Shown here: positions 12,101 to 39,661 of the stretch, one piece after another
Numbering within the stretch: the first letter of the stretch is position 1
Layout of the letters: each line of letters begins with the position of its first letter
Source: Macrobrachium rosenbergii
Taxonomy: Eukaryota; Arthropoda; Malacostraca; Decapoda; Palaemonidae
NCBI RefSeq assembly: GCF_040412425.1
Contig: NC_089749.1
Span: forward strand, 15,306,162 to 15,370,161
DNA: 64,000 nt
Direction of reading: 5' to 3'
The notes under the pieces: model-generated
What the model was told of the DNA's origin: nothing
Database searches by the model: none
What the model saw: only the letters and a program-made list of their open reading frames with translations
Translations under genes and position numbers: made by a program

Positions 12101-13530
12101 CTACTGGGCTCCCATTCTTCGGAACCTGATGCCATTGCCAGCGTAGAAGCTAGAATTGACCAAAAGTTTGGTCTGCTTGTTAACACTGTAGCCCAAATTG
12201 GGTCTTCGGTTAAGGCCCTTATGGACCAGGTAAGTGTAATTAGTGTTGGTGCAAGTGCAGTGTCAGTGGAGGAGGTGACTACTCTTCCCACCGATGCTCG
12301 TAGACAAAGGTCAGTGTCAAACTCCCCCAAATCTAGGAGGCGGCAAACCGGAGGTCTAAAGGAGGTCGGTGGGGTTTGCCCACGGGTAGTTGCCTCCTCA
12401 ACCGAGCCTGTTGATTGAACCCAGGACTCGGTGGTTCGCCATTGGAAAGGTGTTCATACAGATGTTCATGCTCTGTCGCCCAGTGATTCGGACACCAGTG
12501 TGGACAGGGGGCTTCAACACTTTTCAAAAGTATCAAGGCCATTGAAGGTGCATGCTCCTTCCGCAGAGCACACTTCTCCGCTTCCCTGTAAGCTTCCTAG
12601 GGAACAAGAGCTTAGTCTTCTTCCCTCCTAGAGATTTTGGATTAGTCCTGAGTGGTTTGTGCATAACACTTTCGTGATGGAGAGCCAGTCTTTGACGTGG
12701 CATTCCTCATCCAAATTGTCTGAGTGCCCACTTTCCAAACCTATGGTATCCAAGTGTTCTGTGTCGAAGTGCCCAACTTCTGAATGCCCAATGTCCGAAT
12801 GTATAGTGTCGGATCGCCCAGTGGCTGAGCGATCAGGTTACAAGCACTAACTACAGGTTGAGATGAGCGCCAATCTGAGACATTATCTTCCTGCTGCAGC
12901 TCTCTCACCAGGTAAGGTTAACAAACAAGCTTTACACCAATGCTAGCTACCTTTCTACTTCAAATTTATCTCCTTTACTGAGTGTTTTTGGGTAGAGCAA
13001 GTCCATGCATCCCACCTCCTGTCAATGTGGGATTCAGCTATGTAGTTACTTAGTAAGGTAAGTTATTTATGTAAAAATGTCATTTTTATGATAAAATAAA
13101 GTTTTACGTATACTTACCAAGTACTACATGATCAAGGCCCTCCCACCTCCCCACTCATGGACATAGGGCACAAATGAATTGAGCCCTTAAGCACTGTTGT
13201 ACCTATTCTTCCCTGAAAGTGGCCAGGGACTAGTTACCTACATTAAAATAATATTGCATTACCGCTATTTCAAATTTTGAACTGCTGCAGTTAAGTGAAA
13301 CTGATAGCTATGTAGTTACTTGATAAGTTTATTTAAAACTTTATTTTATCAAAAAAATGTCATATTCTAATATCTTTGAATAATTCCAGATGTTTTTTGA
13401 AGATAAGATCGACGATGCCAAATACTGTGGTCATCTCTATGGCTTGGGAACATCTTTCGTAGTTAATGGTAATTCTGCATCAGCATATAATGACAATGGT
13501 CACACTTCAGATTCAACCTCTAATTCATAG
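35..13530 (+). CDS. CNOT7: CCR4-NOT complex deadenylase subunit 7/8 (CAF1/Pop2), 3' part of gene
   Basis: This is the C-terminal two thirds of the DEDDh-type 3'-5' exoribonuclease that removes poly(A) tails as part of the cytoplasmic CCR4-NOT complex. Four coding exons join in phase and end at TAG. Visible hallmarks are [20 protein letters not shown] (third catalytic Asp), [20 protein letters not shown], and [14 protein letters not shown], which supplies the catalytic His and last Asp. The end [18 protein letters not shown] is followed by a short Ser/Asn-rich tail. The first two catalytic acids and the start codon lie left of the window. The order and spacing match animal CNOT7/CNOT8; arthropods usually have one such gene, so the symbol means the CNOT7/8 ortholog. 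The last intron is about 10.9 kb and full of repeats. All visible catalytic residues are intact, so I take the gene as functional. Confidence 0.95.
616..730 (+). CDS. CNOT7: CNOT7/8 exon carrying the third catalytic Asp
   Basis: The acceptor is tttctttccccag and the donor gtaagt. It encodes [20 protein letters not shown] through YFPSIYDVK, including the Asp of the [10 protein letters not shown] motif. Confidence 0.95.
1333..1667. mobile_element. Tc1/mariner-pogo (Tigger)-type MITE
   Basis: The ends are inverted repeats: CAGTCAACCCC on the left and the complement of the same sequence on the right. Both are flanked by TA, the usual target duplication of this superfamily. The 335 bp between have no coding capacity. 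The start CAGTCAACCCC with a following TATTCGCG-like stretch resembles pogo/Tigger termini. It lies in a CNOT7/8 intron. Confidence 0.7.
2318..2458 (+). CDS. CNOT7: CNOT7/8 exon with the catalytic His and final Asp
   Basis: The acceptor is ttatgctttccaatcag and the donor gtaagg. It encodes [39 protein letters not shown] and [14 protein letters not shown] supplies the His and Asp of the DEDDh active site. It ends in phase 0. Confidence 0.95.
2459..3780 (+). other. CNOT7/8 last intron, first part
   Basis: This is AT-rich intronic sequence before the first DIRS-like element. I see no coding region, RNA gene or recognisable repeat; the open frame at 3020-3223 has no family resemblance. Confidence 0.5.
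5200..5895. repeat. Degenerate minisatellite, units of about 50-60 bp
   Basis: Imperfect units share the core TGCAA.GTGACACGTCTG, followed by TTGGAAGGA and ATACATACA. They are densest at 5650-5895 (about six units), with outliers near 5205 and 5540. The repeat lies within the large DIRS-like element. Confidence 0.6.
6359..6410 (+). pseudogene. 5S rRNA-derived fragment (5' half)
   Basis: The sequence CTACGGCCATACCACGTTGA, followed by a CCGATTCTCATCTGATCATC-like stretch, matches the conserved 5' half of metazoan 5S rRNA. It then diverges. With no 3' half here, it is a fragment rather than a working gene. Confidence 0.7.
8190..8430. repeat. CCTAA-rich degenerate repeat
   Basis: The pentamer CCTAA (reverse TTAGG, the arthropod telomere unit) and variants such as AGCCTAAC recur many times within 240 bp. 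The array is interrupted and degenerate. It could be an old (AACCT)n satellite or an interstitial telomere-like tract. Confidence 0.4.
8770..8888 (+). pseudogene. Near full-length 5S rRNA pseudogene
   Basis: About 118 bp align along the whole 5S rRNA. CCATACCAC is near the start, GTTTAGCAATG matches the usual GTTAAGCAACG, and GGTCAGTACTTGGGTAGGTG and CCTGGGAACACC precede TGCTGTTGGC at the 3' end. Substitutions include some in the internal promoter region, so it is probably inactive. Confidence 0.75.
8915..9040 (+). pseudogene. Two further 5S rRNA 3'-end fragments
   Basis: CATCCTGGGAACACTGGATG with GGTGTTGACGC (about 8930-8955), and AGTCAGTACTTGGATAAG with ATGCTGTTGGTG (about 8990-9035), repeat the 3' portion of the preceding 5S copy. 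With it they form a degenerate three-fold array. Confidence 0.6.
9395..9630. repeat. Two diverged tandem units of about 140 bp
   Basis: The segments starting near 9400 and 9543 share GTCTCAGG/GTCTCAAG, then a CACTCCT stretch, then GGTAGT.CCATGGT. The neighbourhood near 8540-8620 and 9655-9750 also shares CAACCAGACAC and GATGGATGTA, so the whole area is built from degenerate duplications. Confidence 0.5.
11756..12418 (+). CDS. Gag-like protein of DIRS-like element
   Basis: The 220-residue frame has a Cys cluster at about residues 31-49 (CYHCRGQIC, then CDEC and a Trp) that resembles the metal-binding region of ORF1 products of DIRS elements. A basic, Ala-rich helix ([16 protein letters not shown]) follows, then a Pro/Ser/Thr-rich stretch, a predicted helical patch around residue 140, and a basic SKSRRRQ-type patch ([11 protein letters not shown]). 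Stops end the frame, but sequence downstream (12431-12850) continues gag-like in other frames, so a longer ancestral frame has decayed. The first Met here may not be the ancestral start. Its role would be nucleic-acid packaging. Confidence 0.55.
   Translation: MSDSSLSSIRYCSKGYNTRLTAAKYDSHTLCYHCRGQICLLEPKCDECKDWDQGKWKVLDAHLDKLQKDRQRKAAARAEARGLASQVPTPKSDIAVQPVTAFSPITSPLTFPPTPLLGSHSSEPDAIASVEARIDQKFGLLVNTVAQIGSSVKALMDQVSVISVGASAVSVEEVTTLPTDARRQRSVSNSPKSRRRQTGGLKEVGGVCPRVVASSTEPVD
12659..12850 (+). pseudogene. Gag remnant with repeated Ser-x-Cys-Pro units
   Basis: A short frame carries about six degenerate heptads (SECPLSK, SKCPTSE, SECPMSE and similar) encoded by imperfect units of about 18-21 bp. 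It lies in the DIRS-like element between the gag-like frame and the internal complementary region and is probably a frameshifted part of the same gag. Confidence 0.4.
13390..13530 (+). CDS. CNOT7: CNOT7/8 terminal coding exon
   Basis: The acceptor is ttgaataattccag. It encodes [20 protein letters not shown], then [18 protein letters not shown] and a short Ser/Thr tail, and ends at TAG. The conserved YCGHLYGLG confirms the frame. A DIRS-like element ends just upstream. Confidence 0.95.
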   Translation: MFFEDKIDDAKYCGHLYGLGTSFVVNGNSASAYNDNGHTSDSTSNS

Positions 13531-16500
13531 TGAAGTGAGACTTGAGTGCGCTTGAAATGCATCAAGACTGAATGAAATGTGAAACTCATTACATGGCTTC
13601 ACCTACCTAAACTATAAGTACGAAATTAGCTGAGGAATCAGTGACTATTTAATAATTTTTTTAATGTCCTTATAGTTTGTAATTACAAGCTTGTGCAAAG
13701 GTGATTGCTGCACCTATTTTTTAAACATTCTCTATTTCCACACAGTTTTATGATTAAAGTGAAGATTGAAAACCCTATGAAAACTCTCTCTGTGATATGT
13801 GGTGATATTCTGTAACTTGCAACTCTTGGGTGAAACCATACAACAGCAGATGTGTCCTCCAAATTGCACCATTTCTAAGTTATGGCTGCAGTGGGGGGGC
13901 CATGTGATTTCAGTGAGTTTTACAAATTGAAACAAAATTTACCTGATTGTGGAGAAAGGTGTTATTTCGGGGGGAATTGGAGGTTGTAGCACTAGGTGGA
14001 AGCAGAGCATCAGTAAGAGTTGGTTTAAAAAGTCGAAGGACCGTGAACCATCTTCACTTGGGCTTTGTTTTCATGCCAGTTTGTTTTTTTCTGTGTATCC
14101 ATTGATTTATTTTGAGTCAAAGGTGTTATAGAGAAATAGTAATACAGATGTGCAAGTTTTGCAGTTGCAAAACTTTGAAAGGAATAATGTCATGCCTTAA
14201 GTCATATAGAGCAAGTCATTTGTATTTTCAATGTGAAGTGTTAATGAGTTCATATTAGGTTAGCAGTTATTCCTATCATTATATCATTGTTATGTACAAT
14301 ATTTATATCTTAGCATTGGAAAAAGATCCCATTATTGTAAAGATTGTTGGCAAGTTAAAATTTTTATCCATAGAGGAAGTTCACAGAATGGCCATATATC
14401 CCTGTTTGTAAATACATTTGCAGTACAGTATCATATAAGGTCAAGTGAATGAACTTTTCATATTAAATGTGTAGCCTTCATTCACTTTTTTGTCACTTAA
14501 ACATTTTCTTTTTGTTTGTGTAATTTAATGCTTGTCTGGTTATGTGGACATTTATTCATTTTGTTGAAAAAGAATCTCTTTGATGTTCAGTCAGAATGTT
14601 ATCTATTGCTTCTGTCAGTTAAAGTTGCTTGGGATCTTTTTAAAATGATAGAACTTGGGTACTCATGAAATGCTCTGTATACTTGTCAAGGAAATTTTCA
14701 AATGAAGTCATGATTCAGTTTTAGATTATGGTAAAATTTGCTGGATGTGAATTTACCGTCGGCTAATAGGAGATGTTTTCACTGTACCATTTCCAGTGTA
14801 GCTCTCAGTTTTCGCTGCTTTCAAACTTTCAAATTTTCTGAGGGTTTTCATATCTCATTCCATTTGTTTCATTTCATGTTTTAGGTCGAAAATGTGGGAG
14901 ATGACCCTGTATGTTCATAAAACATCCATTCTTGCACCAAGGTTTCTTACAAAGACCCGGGCCTTGTGCGCTCATGTATAAGGGCTAAGAGTTGTAATAT
15001 CATTGTTTAGAGAGGTCAGCATCTCTTACTAAACAACAGAACAGCTACTTATTTTATGTAGAGTGCAGGAATTCCATTTTTTTTCCACTTTCCCTTCCTT
15101 CAAATCATAGATCAAACTTGTTGCTGACTGATAAGTTCAGTGAACTTTTTGTCTCTTCTTAAACTGTAATTGAAATCTCTTAAAAAACATTTGGCATATT
15201 ACTTGTGACTCCAGTAACTTGCATTCAGCTTCAGGTTTGAGATTGATACTGGGTCTCCAGTCGTCCGTTACCGTTATGTACGTCCAGTTTAGATATAAAA
15301 CTGAGGTCACAGTGGTAGACTAAAATGGTTTTTGGTTTTTCATACTACAAGTGTGTTAGGAAAAAAAAAAAAGCATTTTTTACAGTCCTTTCATTCAGCC
15401 AGTGCAAATCTTTAAAAAAAGTATTAATGAAAATAAGAATGTATGACACTTTGTAACTCCAGTGGATCTAATTTCAAGGGATTTTTAACTTGAAAGTGCT
15501 TAGCCATTCATTAGATGTATTCAAACACATGAAGCCACTCAGGTACTCTTAGAAAATTAGCATCTTTTTTCTTTATTTTTTTTTTTTTAGTATTAGTGTT
15601 AGATTTCGTTAAGATTTCCTTGATATGCAATATCCATGTTCTGGTGTTATATTACATTAAAAAAAACAAGGTGAATATGTACAAAGAATTGCTACAGTTT
15701 AGACTAAGGGATTCTGTAATGTTTAAGAAAGTTTGCACTGCCCAATTTATCTTCTGACGTTATGCTTTTGAATCTCTGGTGATAAAATATGCAGGCCTTA
15801 GCTTGGGTTGATAACATTTTTCATCAATGAGTAGCACAAAATAAACAGATAAGGAATTTAGAAATTGTAAAAACCTTGCTGCTACATTTGTTGTAACAGA
15901 ATTGCTTTGATTGGGCTAAGTGGAAGATAGATTGGCAAAAGACAAACCCAATGAATGGCTTTAGTGAACCTCTCTGGTGACGTATATCTCATCTTCTGAA
16001 AACATGAGCATGAAAGTGCATTACCTGGTGAACCATGTTTGTGGTAGAACATACTTGGAAGAACTTATGTTTGCTTGGGAAACCTCTGTGAAATGTTGGT
16101 GTTGAACTGTCCTTAGGTCCTATGCAAGGACTGATATTTTCTTTGATAAACTTTCAAGAAGCCTGTCAGGGGCCTTTTTCATGAAATGCAAAAAGTAATG
16201 GATGAAAAGAAATGAAGAAATCTGACAATACTGGTGTGTGGGTCATGAAATAATGAATGCAGTTGTAGTTTTCATGGTGTGAAGAGTGGTACAAATGCTG
16301 TTCAATATTGTCGCTGAAATGTTACGTGCAGGACAATTGATCCTTCTTTATTAACGTGAAAATGTGGGAAAAAGAATGGAAAGGAAGACTTGTCAGTCAA
16401 AGGGTAATCTACTAATCTTAAGAATAATGAAAAATGGGACACTTTCACAAGTTTGCAAGCTGCCTTAACTTTGACTGTGGAGCAATGTGCTTTTGGATGC

Positions 16501-19500
16501 TTCATACTTGAATAGCAACTTCCTTGGATTGCAGTTCACCAATTCATAGAGACAGAGCAAATCTTCTGATAATGATCGTATTGGTGATATCAACAGCTGC
16601 TTATTTTTACAGTGTTTGAAGCATATGTGGTGCTTTTTGGTAACGTTATGTTGTATTGTGCAATGATTTTTAAAGTATTTTTCAATTATTCTTTATAGTG
16701 CGCTGCAAAATGTGGATGTTATTACATAGTTCAGTTTTTTGATAGTTCATTAGTTGTTTAAAAAAATGAATCAATCTTATTTCATGCAGCTGTTAGTATT
16801 GTATTTTTTGTACATCCATCCAAGAACAGTCAGGCGTAACTGCAGTTTGAGAATTATAAAAAAAAAATCTACTTGGTTTTTTGGTGGTCCAGGGTTTCAA
16901 GAGATATGTGAAGGTTTCTTGATTTTGTAGATTTTTCAAGTATTCAGAGTTATCAAGGTTAAGATTTACTAAAAGAGCATAGAAGATAAAGAATCACAAT
17001 GAGAAGAAATAGCTTTGCAGACACAGACCCATATCTCATATTAGGTTTTTGAAATGACATTCTGACTTTGTAATCCTTTCTTTCCAAATGTGAGCCTTGT
17101 TACTATTACAGTATCATGTTAATCAGCCTAAGTAACATGTTTTATCGTTTCCTTTCGAAATGCAATCAAGAACCTCTTCTACATCACCATGTAACGATTA
17201 AAGTTGGAAGCTGTGGCTTTAGGTGTTTTTGTAAACAGCGTGTGTTCAGTATAATGGTAAGACATTCTTACACTGAATAATTACTTACCAGTTGTCTGAC
17301 AGTTGAAGCATACAGTTAACATACAAAAGAAGTTCTGTGATAATGGTTCATTCTTCTATTCATCTTTCCCCTAATACCAATAGTTCCTGGTGTGTTTTGT
17401 TAATGAGGCATTTTAAATTAGTGGAGGTTTTTGCTTTAAACATGAAATTGCTTTAGAAACAAAAAGAAAGACTAATCAAGTGTTTTCAGTATCGGAATTG
17501 CTTTGTTGCTAAATATAGCAAGGCTATGTTTACCATTGTACCACAAAATGAGGTCTTACATGTTTGTGAATAGTGGTTTTGGTTTCTTGTTATGCAGCCT
17601 TTTTACTTTTATCTGCCATGTCTTCAGAATGTAAAAATTCTAGGAAATGTTTTGTGATATGGTTATAAATTGTCAGTTTACCATTTGTAAATTACAGATG
17701 GAACAGTAACAGAAGAGAACTTATGTCATTTACACATTGTAAGATGTTGGTGGCCTACATGAGAAATGATTTTGTGAGCTTATTCCAGTGCATGATAAAA
17801 TTTTAAGCATTGCAGGTCCGACCTCACATTTAAGTTGGTAAGTATTCTTATTAGGTTTATACTTGAGTTCTGATGTAAATATCTTCTTTATTGGAGCTAT
17901 TGGTAGGTGTCTTATGGTTGAAACTGCTGTGTAACACAGCGTTTGGCATCAAAACCCATGTAGCATGATTGTCGAGCGGTTGATGATTTACAGTAGACTG
18001 TTATCTTTTTATTTGTAAGTAATTTAGATGATTTTTCAGTCTCAGCAGTGATAGTGAAGTCAGTTTGCCATCCATTGTCAAACACCAGTAAGATATGGGA
18101 TATTTATTGTCAGTCAGGCTTCCTTGTGATGAAGTTCAGGTTTGACATCTGTGATTGAGAGGATGATTGCAGTTATTGCAAGTATTTCTGTATGATTAAT
18201 TTGCAGTTGTCTAGTCAGTGGTTTTTAAACATACTATGATTTGCAAAATTTTATGGTCATTAGAATTAAAAGATTTGGATTTTATGAAACTTCTTAAGAA
18301 AGTTATCTTGATTATGCTTTTTTAGTTCATCTCGTTTGTGTCAATTGCTATGATTTGTGGTAATCCTCAAGTACTGTGTTAATTCAGAAGCACACTTTTT
18401 GTCCTCTTAAGCATTACTACTCCACTAAGTTGACACTGTTGTTTTAATTGTATTTTTGGTATGTAAATATTTGTTTTTATATATTTTAGCAGCTTGCAAA
18501 CATGTTCATGTGCTCATTCATTGGAGAAAATAGATCTTGTTTTGTAACACTTGTTCGTTGTTATTTTCCATATTTATTGATTATTATTGTAAAGCTATTT
18601 TACCATACTACTGACTGAATTCTAACTTCCCTGTCTTCCATTTTATTTAAAGCAATGAACGTGAAGTTTGAAATGATAATCAAAGTCCCATGTTGCATCA
18701 AACTTAATTTGCAACAGGTGGTTATTTTGACTGTATTTTTAGATGATATTTTGTGTAGTTCACTTCATAATGACTGTTTGTATGTTTGTACCAAACCAAC
18801 CACTGTTCAGTGTCAGTTAACACTTCTAACCAGATTATAGAATAAGACTATTGAAGGCAATGGTTTGTGTGTAGGAAATATGTGAAATGAAGAGAATAAT
18901 TATTATTGTGCCATAGAACAAATTTAGGGGACCTTGTGAAGAAGGAGCTCTGAGACTGAATTGCCTGAAAAGTAGACCTAACTTCTAGTTGTGAGGGCAG
19001 AAGTAAAGCTTGTCTGCACTAATAGCCTCTTATATGCATCTAATCCAAATAAAGTTGCACCTGCTTGATGTTCCTACAACAGAAGCTTCAGATGAGGGTT
19101 GCTGTTCCCGTCTTCATTTAATTCAAGGGTGGAAGTAAGCTTCACCGCACTGCCAGTAATTCAAGTCTTATTCCAAAGCTAGAAAATGAAAAAGATCACA
19201 GCACCTAGTCCTTTGGGCAAATTCTCATATGTTACAATTTTGCGTGTTTTTCTCTTGCAGCTCCATGTGGCGGAAAGTGGTGTGTTACAGCTTCCTTTGT
19301 GCAGCACACTCAGCACTTCTGTAGGTTTTTTGCAACCTCCCTTCAGCCACTAGCTGCATTCCCTTTTGGGGGCTACCCACTTGTCTATCCATCTCGAAGT
19401 TTTATTCTTCTTTTTCTACTTTCCATATGAGGGAAGTAATTTTGGATCAGCCCTGTTAGAGTGGAATTTTGACTCTGGTTTTATTACATTATTTTTTTAA

Positions 19501-20500
19501 CAATAGAGTGTCAGGTGGCTTTGATTGTATTTTGTGTGATTCATTACAAGTAAATTTCAGGATACAGAACTTGATGCGGGGGCATTTGCGAGTATCTGAA
19601 TTTTGGAATTTAGTTTTCCTTATTACTGGGTTAAGAAAAGTATTAAAATTAATCAAGCTTTAATGGCAGTAAGCCTCCATGTAACCCTAATTATTTATTC
19701 TCTTTTATTTTCAGCAGTTACACTACTACTGTATTTTATTTTTCCTTGTCATAGATTTTTATTTGACAGGCACTCCTCTCCCTCTTCCTTGATCTTTTAC
19801 CTAGAATTTTTACCATTGTCCTGTTTACTATATCTCACTGAAAAAATGTTACCCTAAAAAATCAGTAAAGGGTGAATAATACGTGTATTTGTGCACTAAT
19901 ATTTTTATATACTATGTCAAAATGTTGGGTAAATTGTGATTATAATTATTTGACAGCTATCCATGATCTGTATTCAGTGATGGAAACATTTGTATCTTCA
20001 TATTTCTCATTTTAAATTTTATACAGGATTGCTTTGGGAATAATTTATTATATATATTTTTTTTTTGTCTCCAAGCAAACTTATGAATTATCAGCCATCA
20101 TCAGTGATCTTGGAGTGTCCAGATCCTTCATTCTGTTGTTTGATAGACAAAAGACAACGATAGATTCCTGTATTGACTTCTGTGAAGTAATTGATCAATT
20201 TCATACATAATAATGTAGCATTAGTTGGATAGGTTTGTTTCACACAAAATTTAAAATAATTTTCGTTTCGTGTTGTTTACTAGGAGTGCTGCCCTTTCAA
20301 TGTGGCAGGCAAGCCAGGGAAGAAGTCTTGGTTAGGCAGGTCTTGCCCAGTAATAATGAGTGCACTTCTGGCTTGAAAAGATATCCTGCTACAGAATATT
20401 TTGGCATAAGCAAAATAAAGAGTTTTGTACTGTATTCAGGAAAATGTACACCTATGATTAAAGGCGTCATTTACATGAGGTAGGCCCTTAAGTTACAAAC
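13531..20500 (+). other. Probable long 3' UTR and downstream region of CNOT7/8
   Basis: About 7 kb are AT-rich and lack the recognisable repeats common elsewhere here, which fits a long 3' UTR. Possible poly(A) signals AATAAA occur near 15839, 19048 and 20410; I cannot choose between them. Pumilio-type TGTAAATA octamers occur near 14407, 17873 and 18472. No coding exon or RNA gene is recognised. Confidence 0.4.
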
Positions 20501-21056
20501 AATACTCTATGTACAGTTTATTTCATAGAAAGAAACTTTTTAAAAAATTACATTCTGATTTCAATAATATTTGTGTGTGAGAAGACAGGAAATGTAAAAG
20601 GTTTATAAATATTATTAATATGTGAATTCCAACTGGAACAGTTCCATTTGGAATGTAAACTTAATGTCATTTGAAGTACTGCTATATTTGTAAATACCCA
20701 TGGTATTTATTGAAAAACTCAAATGACTCAGTGCAGAATGACACTTACCATTAAACATATATGAACACCCATTTTTCTACAAATGAATATCAGTTTTGGA
20801 AACAAATTCATGACAGAAATTTTGCCATGATCAACATTTTCAGTTTATGCTATTCTAAACTTAAGTCTAGTTAAACTAGTAAGTAACACGAGTAATAAAA
20901 TTTGCTACTTGTGATAGCATGACTTATCACAAACTTATTCCATAGAAAAAGTTCTATTTTTTTATTCTGACTTTTCAAGAGTGCATTGGAAACAGAATGA
21001 TGAAAAAGTTGATAACTTTGTGCTCACGATTTTATACTCGGTTTTCTTTGCATATA

Positions 21057-36310
<15,254 letters not shown>

Positions 36311-37098
36311 GGTGCGTTCTTTGTAGGTCTAACGTTCCGCATTGGTCATCCAGCAAGTGTCAAAGCGATGGGGCTGCCTTGTCGTCTGTCATTAACCGGA
36401 AAGTATTGCTGTCGATATTTTCTGACCTGAAAGTAATAATGTGAAGTACATGAAGAAAAATTATAGATGTCCAGAGACGTGTCAATAGAGATATCTTCTG
36501 CCATTTTAAAACACGAGCAACGGCTTTTTTTTATTTATCTTCATGCATCTATCATTTTATTTTTTTTTCTTTCAGATTTAGCAAATATCATTTTATTTCT
36601 TTTTAATGCCATAACATTTGATTTAGTCATGAAAAAAATAAATGTTAGATTTATTATTCTCACTTTAATGCTATATATATACATACACACACAAATTGAA
36701 CGAAGTTAAAAAGTTAAAAAAGCAAAGAATCAATGAGGTTATTTTAACAAAAAAATAAATAAATAAATGTTAACTTGAAATAAGTAGTAACAATCAAACA
36801 CATCTATTGACTGTCCCAGATGGCATCATAAAGAATACTTACTTACAAAATAAATCAATAAAGGATATTCTAGCATATAAGGTATATTTTCAATTAATAA
36901 TATCATTCTCTTCTAAACAAAATTAAATTCATAAGTAAAATATAATCTATATTTTTTCTCAATTTTTTTTTTCTAATTCCCCCCCTTTTTTATTATTTAT
37001 TTATTTAGTTAACTACTAATTTTTTATGTACTCTTTCCCCACTTTTCCCATACCTGTAAAAGAGTAGAGGTCTGGTTAAATATTTATAACTAACTAAC

Positions 37099-37374
<276 letters not shown>

Positions 37375-38407
37375 AGTGTGTGTGTGTGTGTGAGCTAGCT
37401 AGGAGAGGCTTTTTATAACAATTACAAATAATTTTTCAGTACTGTAGTTTGTATAAAACATTACTTTGAAAAGTCCACTTTACACATGAAAAAAGAAATT
37501 TATTACCATAATCTAAACTCTCACATCCCAGGCTACCAAATTTCCCCATAATTGCACTATTAAACGAGTTGGCTTTTTGTAGTTTAATCGAAACGCTTTT
37601 TGGTCGCAGAAAATGGAACACGCGTGTTCAAACGGACCCCGTCAGACGAGCGATTTTCTTTTTTCCCGCGACAAAAAGATGCACCATGTTCCATCTCAGT
37701 CGCCGTTTTGTCGCTATAGCTAGTCGCAAAAATAAAGCACAAATGGTCTAAAAAAGACCTTGGAAATGTCAGCAAAAGCCTCGTTGACTCGAAATGTTCA
37801 TTTTAGAAGTGCAGAAAAGACCTGTACTCTAAAATAACCTGGTTCCCGTGTACAGTGACATAAATAATCGACATTCTGCAGTAAACCTTGAGAGTTTACA
37901 GGGTGATTTAACTCTTATGTATCTCATGAGACTACCATTTTATCCAGCGATGGCTTAAAAAGTAGGTGTATTCTTTCCTGCCAACTCTAAAACGCAGCAC
38001 GAAAACGCACGATATTTCAACAAAATCTATTTTCAGCTGAAAAAGAACCTTATGACAAGGCTTTTCACACCTCAAAAACTTACTTTTCTGACGCTGCTAC
38101 AGTTCATCTGATCATATTGAGGACTGGATTCAGACTCGACCTCCGAGACACGTCACCTGGCGATGAACTCGCCTTTTCTTCACAATAAGCTGTTATTTGT
38201 TTTTTCTTTATGTTCTATGGTTTTACTTATAGACAGCAGACAAATGCATGATGCAAAAACGCGCATAAAATAAAAATCTACCATAACAAAATGTCTGGAT
38301 ATCTATTTTGAAGTACAACTAGCCTGAACGTGTTAAGTACCCTTTACACGCACACAAAGTACAAAATTTCCGTGACACAACTTTTCTCTTATTGGATACC
38401 CGGCCCC

Positions 38408-38410
<3 letters not shown>

Positions 38411-38474
<64 letters not shown>
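38411..38474. repeat. (TC)n microsatellite
   Basis: About 32 TC units. Confidence 0.95.
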
Positions 38475-38475
<1 letters not shown>

Positions 38476-38617
38476 CTGGCTTCCTGATACGAAAGCTGTC
38501 ATTCTGATAAATATCAAATACGGAATTCCAGCGCCTCAAATTGTTATTATATAAACTTCCGGATAATGGCGTGCTAGTCTCTCCCAAGAAATAAAAACTT
38601 CTTCTGTCGTTTATTCC

Positions 38618-38621
<4 letters not shown>

Positions 38622-38706
<85 letters not shown>
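38622..38706. repeat. (AAT)n microsatellite
   Basis: About 28 trinucleotide units. Confidence 0.95.
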
Positions 38707-39600
38707 CTTCAGGAAAAAATAATAGAAGCAACGGTGAGAATGCATAAAGGGACTGTTGTGACAACATTGTCGAAAGCAAATAAAAGAAACAAGGTTGAAG
38801 CTTTCGCCACGGAAATTTACAATACTTATAAAAATGGAAGCTAATGAGATCGACAGTATTCTGTCTGCGTAGCTTATGTGGCGTCGTAAGCTGAATTAGA
38901 AGTGTGAGAAATATGGAGATACAATTAAGATACGATTAAGCAACAGGCAAAAAGGTTACCTGGCTTGAAATGGTCCAAATATGGACACAACGATAGGCTG
39001 TTGAACACATCAACTCGAAAGTAAGTGTTAGGTCTAAGGAGGAGAGGAAGACTTAAGTAGCTGGATAAAAGGCATGAATGAGGTCCTGGAAATAAAACAA
39101 TAATAATATAACAATACTATATCATAATATCTTTAACGATACAAAATCTTGCATAATGTGCAATGAACATTTTTTTCCAAAACTTGTTTACATCATTATA
39201 ATAACACAAAATTTAAGACAAAACTCGCAGAGTCGCCATCTAAAACTACGACATCATGTATCTTATCCTTCTCTTTATCCCAGTCAGAAACAGACAATAA
39301 AAATAAAACTAACAAATTATAGATGATTACACTACTCAGCAGACACGTGCAAAGCAGACGCTGTCCTGGGATAATTCGTACCTGTCTGAAACGACATAAA
39401 ACGAAGAGGAAGAAGAAAACACAGAACACTGGAATACAGAGGAATAATTCAACGTTCAGCAACGATGGACTCCTAACAGACAGGAGCTGGATCTACCGCT
39501 AAACTGAGTCTAGTGTATGGAATGGATGCCACTTGTTAAGTCGTGATTCTTTTACGGGAATAACATATGAGCAAAGCTGGTCACGCATGCGCTTGCTCCT

Positions 39601-39603
<3 letters not shown>

Positions 39604-39660
<57 letters not shown>

Positions 39661-39661
39661 A
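39604..39661. repeat. (TC)n(AC)n microsatellite
   Basis: A TC run passes directly into an AC run; a short (TTA)n run follows at 39729-39753. Confidence 0.95.

Larger units (their letters stand above)
11430..13367 (+). mobile_element. Non-autonomous DIRS-like element (copy A)
   Basis: Inverted terminal repeats lie at about 11430-11530 and 13250-13367; their inner part is well conserved (GCAGCAGTTCAAAATTTGAA on both sides). At 13039-13129 an internal complementary region of about 90 bp has two halves. One half is complementary to the outer edge of the left repeat, the other to the outer edge of the right repeat, extending through GATAAAATAAAGTTTTA. A gag-like frame lies between. No reverse transcriptase, RNase H or tyrosine recombinase is present in 1.9 kb, so the copy depends on others. 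It is in sense orientation in the last CNOT7/8 intron and stops about 22 bp before the last exon. Copy B at 50.7-51.6 kb is a close relative. Confidence 0.7.
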
